A stretch of 64,000 nucleotides of DNA from Bacteroidota bacterium (GTDB taxonomy: Bacteria; Bacteroidota; Bacteroidia; Chitinophagales; Saprospiraceae): contig JASBVF010000014.1 in NCBI GenBank assembly GCA_030147525.1, positions 44,599-108,598 of the forward strand. The letters are read 5' to 3'. The notes beneath the pieces were generated by a model that made no database searches, was not told the origin of the DNA, and saw only the letters and a program-made list of their open reading frames with translations. The translations under genes were made by a program, and so were the position numbers. The stretch's first letter is position 1. Every line of letters starts with the position of its first letter. Below are positions 61,399-64,000 of the stretch, piece after piece.

Positions 61399-61713
61399 AT
61401 GAAAACAACTTACCTGTTATCAGTTATCCTGGTGCTGGCTTTTCACGTTTCAGCACAATCATTCTCGCCCGAAACTGACAAACAAGGCGCAGAACTTGAC
61501 AACTACTCCTCCGGTCTAAACTACTCCGCAGCAGATTTTCGAAACGGATATGAGCTTTCCCTATCGTCTTTTTTCGCAACCGGCGGCATCAAAATAGTAA
61601 CGGCAGCTTTGATTCTGCTTGGCATTATCTGCTGGGTTTTATTTTTTGCAAATATCACAGAATCAATAATTAACGACGGTTCGTCTGCCGATTTGCCTGC
61701 TAATTTTATTTAA
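61399..61713 (+). CDS. Small exported membrane protein
   Basis: 104 residues, not recognised. Signal peptide MKTTYLLSVILVLAFHVSAQ, a polar central stretch rich in Ser, Asn and Tyr, and one C-terminal membrane helix (IVTAALILLGIICWVLFFAN) with a short tail. It would have its middle in the periplasm and its C-terminus in the cytoplasm. The stop codon touches the terminator hairpin of the converging gene. Confidence 0.6.
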   Translation: MKTTYLLSVILVLAFHVSAQSFSPETDKQGAELDNYSSGLNYSAADFRNGYELSLSSFFATGGIKIVTAALILLGIICWVLFFANITESIINDGSSADLPANFI

Positions 61714-61746
61714 AAAAAGGCCATAGCAATCTTCACCGCTATGGCC
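61712..61746 (-). terminator. Rho-independent terminator
   Basis: GGCCATAGC (61719-61727) and GCTATGGCC (61738-61746) form a perfect 9-bp stem; on the minus strand it is followed by a U-run of seven. It ends the VPS10-like gene. Confidence 0.88.
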
Positions 61747-61770
61747 CTTCAGAACTGATGACTTCTAATC

Positions 61771-63876
61771 TCAGTCCAGCTTCAGCGGTTCCCAGGTTTT
61801 AAAAAGTGAGAACTGCACAGCCTCCACCTTGTTCCGGTATTCCGCAAAGTCCTTTTCCATCAACCGGTTAATGTCGTCCAGCACAGAGGCTACTTCTTTC
61901 CTGGTCTGCTCGATCATGATACGGGCCGACTGGTTCGGTGCGCCCTCCGAAGCGCCAATGTAGCTGGAAGTACGCCAGAGTTTCCCCTGCAGGTTGTCAG
62001 GATCACGCTGAATGCCCTTCAACCCGTCAGGTACCATGAAGCGTTTTTCAAGGTTGGCGATGCTGTCCTGCAGTGATTTGCCCAGTTTTGAGATTTCTTT
62101 TTTCAAACTATCGGGTGCATTCGTCAGGGCCTGATCGACCAGTTTGAAGGTCTTTTTTGCTTCCTGCAAACGCTCGAACCCTGCGGCCGCTTTTTCAACC
62201 ACTTTGTAAAAATCGTCGTAGGCCGCACGCTGAGCCAGACGGTCCGCCATCGGAATGTCCATGCGTGGATCAGCATGAACGGTGACCATTGTCGAGTCCG
62301 TGTTGCCTTTGTAAGTCAGCATGAGTTTGTAAGTGCCGGGCACTACCTCGTAACCGCTGGGCAGGTCATCGTCCGGCTTCGCTTCCCGGCGGCTTGGATA
62401 ACGGACGCCGTCCTCCCGCAGATTCCAGGAGATGCGCACCAGCCCCGTATCAACCTTGGTTGAAAATGTACGGATCGTATCGCCCGCCGTGTTCATCACC
62501 AATACTTTTACCTTGTCGTCTTTACCGCCACGGCCACGGCGGCCTTCAGTACTTTCTTCTGTTTTTTCTTCGCCTTCGGCAACTTCGGTTTTGGTTGTCT
62601 CGGCTTTTTCTGCCATTTTTTCTTTGCCTTTTTTATCCTTTGCTTCGGTAGTTTTCGCAGGCTCCTTTTTCGTTTCCTTCGCAGGTGGTGGTTTTACCCA
62701 AAGTGAAATCATAGCGCTGGGCCAGCGGTTGTTGCCCTGGTAAAACGCATCGCCGGTAAAGCGCACACCGTCCACCGAGCGAAATTCGGCCAGCCAGGCA
62801 TCCGGAGCAGGGAAAACCTTAAAATCCTGTTCCAGCACCTTCCCCTTCGTCCGGGCGACTTCCCGGAACGGCCGGATGTCGTCGAGGATCCAGGCAGCCC
62901 GGCCAAAAGTACCGATGATCAGGTCGTGCTCACGGGGATGAATTTTCAAGTCTGTCGTGGAAACGGAGGGGTAGCCATTTGTCCATTTCTGCCAGTTTTT
63001 ACCAAAATCAATACTGAAATAAAGTCCGTAGTCAGTACCCAGCCACAGCAGATCCGCCACCTCAGGGTCCTGCACGATAGAGAAAGCATGCCCCTGCACC
63101 TTTTTCTCATCCACGATCCGGGTAAAATTTTGACCAAAATCTTTGGTGTAGTAAACGAAAGGCCGCCAGTCATTGCGCCGGTAGTCGCTCACCACTACAA
63201 ACGCCTCGCCAGCCGTACGGCCCGGCTCAATGTAGGGAATCCAACTGCCGGGGTTGTGGCCGGTCATGTTTTTAGCCACATTCGTCCAGCTTTTTCCGCC
63301 GTCACGGGTCACCTGTACGTTGCCATCGTCAGTACCGACCCAAATTATCTGCTCGTTCACCGTACTGGGAGCAATGGCGATGATGGTCGTGAAATTCTCC
63401 GCATTCGTGGCATCGATGGTCAGTCCCCCACTCTTGTCCTGGTGTTGCTTGCTGGTGTCGTTGGTCGTCAGGTCCGGGCTGATGATCTGCCAGCTATCTC
63501 CGCAGTCGAGGCTTTTATGTAAAAACTGGCTGCCGTAGTAGATGCCGCAATCGTGGAAAGGGTTTTGAGCAAAACCGGCGTTCCAGTTAAAGCGCAGTTC
63601 TGTGCCATCGGGATGGATGGGCTTGATATTTTTCGTAGCACCGGTCGTCATATCCACGTAACCGAGGTTGCCGCCCTGGGACATGGCGTAGGCGTAGCGC
63701 CCGTTGTCCGGCCGGATGCCTACGTCGAAACCATCGCCAAAGTAAATCTCCTGCCAGTCAGTGTTCCGGATGCCGCCCGCTTTCCACACCGCCGATGGAC
63801 CGACCCAGGAGCCGTTGTCCTGCATACCTCCTCCTACCCGGTAGGGTACGCTCATGTCGTAGTTGATGAACTGTAA
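61771..63876 (-). pseudogene. VPS10/BNR-repeat (sortilin-like) protein, 5' truncated
   Basis: The remaining 701 codons encode the C-terminal two thirds of a large secreted beta-propeller protein: SVPYRVGGGMQDNGSWVGPS, YYGSQFLHKSLDCGDSWQII, NVQVTRDGGKSWTNVAKNMT and FGQNFTRIVDEKKVQGHAFS are BNR/Asp-box blades. A Lys/Glu-rich linker (AKTTEAKDKKGKEKMAEKAE), an Ig-like segment and a helical C-terminus follow. Full-length relatives carry several more blades and a signal peptide upstream. Here homology-like sequence ends at LQFINYD (codons at 63856-63876); beyond this the frame reads unrelated sequence and a transposase end. The residual frame has no export signal and is probably not functional. Confidence 0.75.
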
Positions 63877-63905
63877 TTTAATGCAAGCAAAAAAGTGAAA
63901 AACTT

Positions 63906-64000
63906 TTAAGCCAGTTGTTCTTTGAATTCAAATTCGTTGTCAAACAAAGTATTGTGCTTCACTACAGCCCAGATTTGCCTGAGCAGCTTATGAGCTACAG
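63906..64000 (-). CDS. C-terminal fragment of a transposase, probably IS110-like (runs off the right edge)
   Basis: The minus strand from 64000 to the stop at 63906-63908 encodes VAHKLLRQIWAVVKHNTLFD followed by NEFEFKEQLA and a stop. A short hydrophobic/basic helix ending the protein in this way is typical of IS110/IS116-family transposases in Bacteroidota. The identification rests on 30 residues only, but the position right against the broken VPS10-like gene supports an insertion sequence. The IS boundary should lie at about 63877-63905. Confidence 0.55.
   Translation of the reverse strand, partial: VAHKLLRQIWAVVKHNTLFDNEFEFKEQLA

Overview
The window looks like chromosomal DNA of a Bacteroidota member, most likely Saprospiria (Lewinella/Haliscomenobacter-like). 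The reasons are: type IX secretion (T9SS) sorting domains of both kinds, SprB-type repeat adhesins with gliding-associated C-terminal domains, an Oar-like TonB-dependent receptor, many lipoproteins with Bacteroidota-style signals, few Shine-Dalgarno sequences, and several promoters with the Bacteroidota -7 box TAnnTTTG. The family assignment is inference.

Layout. 0-7 kb: tail of an M28 peptidase, a 1,528-residue SprB-repeat adhesin and a secreted beta-helix protein. 7-14 kb: a YfhO-like membrane protein, then a divergent sugar pair (aldose 1-epimerase lipoprotein, GH127 arabinofuranosidase). 14-22.4 kb: a second large adhesin, a 270-bp inverted-repeat element, two AT-rich uncharacterised barrel-like proteins and a secreted protein. 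22.5-32.8 kb: a tandem amidohydrolase whose first half has lost its metal motif, a Tat-exported aminotransferase, a PH-domain membrane protein, an SLC13-type transporter, imidazolonepropionase and a secreted amidohydrolase. 32.8-34.8 kb: a small accessory patch with an AT-rich gene between 13-bp inverted repeats, an orphan PD-(D/E)XK nuclease-like gene and a frameshifted PIN toxin with its antitoxin.

34.8-50.6 kb is the most interesting region, a sulfur-respiration-like locus. It encodes a Tat-exported Mo-bisMGD oxidoreductase, a four-cluster ferredoxin and an NrfD anchor (PsrABC/PhsABC architecture); a 12-haem cytochrome; a porin; and four exported rhodanese proteins carrying six rhodanese domains. 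Two of these rhodanese lipoproteins lack the catalytic cysteine but share a charged tail ending in EEEEGC. Two near-identical Crp/Fnr-type operators (TGTGA-N6-TCACA) lie at the edges of the locus, and long hairpins fill almost every gap between its genes. The locus is interrupted by a TonB-dependent receptor and by a RAYT (REP-associated Y1 transposase) with six of its REP palindromes.

51-64 kb: a family 2 glycosyltransferase, a SnoaL-like lipoprotein, a BatA/VWA protein, a CotH-like protein, a GNAT acetyltransferase, a helical-repeat protein, a T9SS cargo protein, a serpin lipoprotein and two small exported proteins. It ends with a VPS10/BNR-repeat protein whose 5' end has been cut off by what looks like an insertion sequence running off the right edge.

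No tRNA, rRNA or CRISPR array was recognised. All family calls are from reading the sequence; no database search was run.
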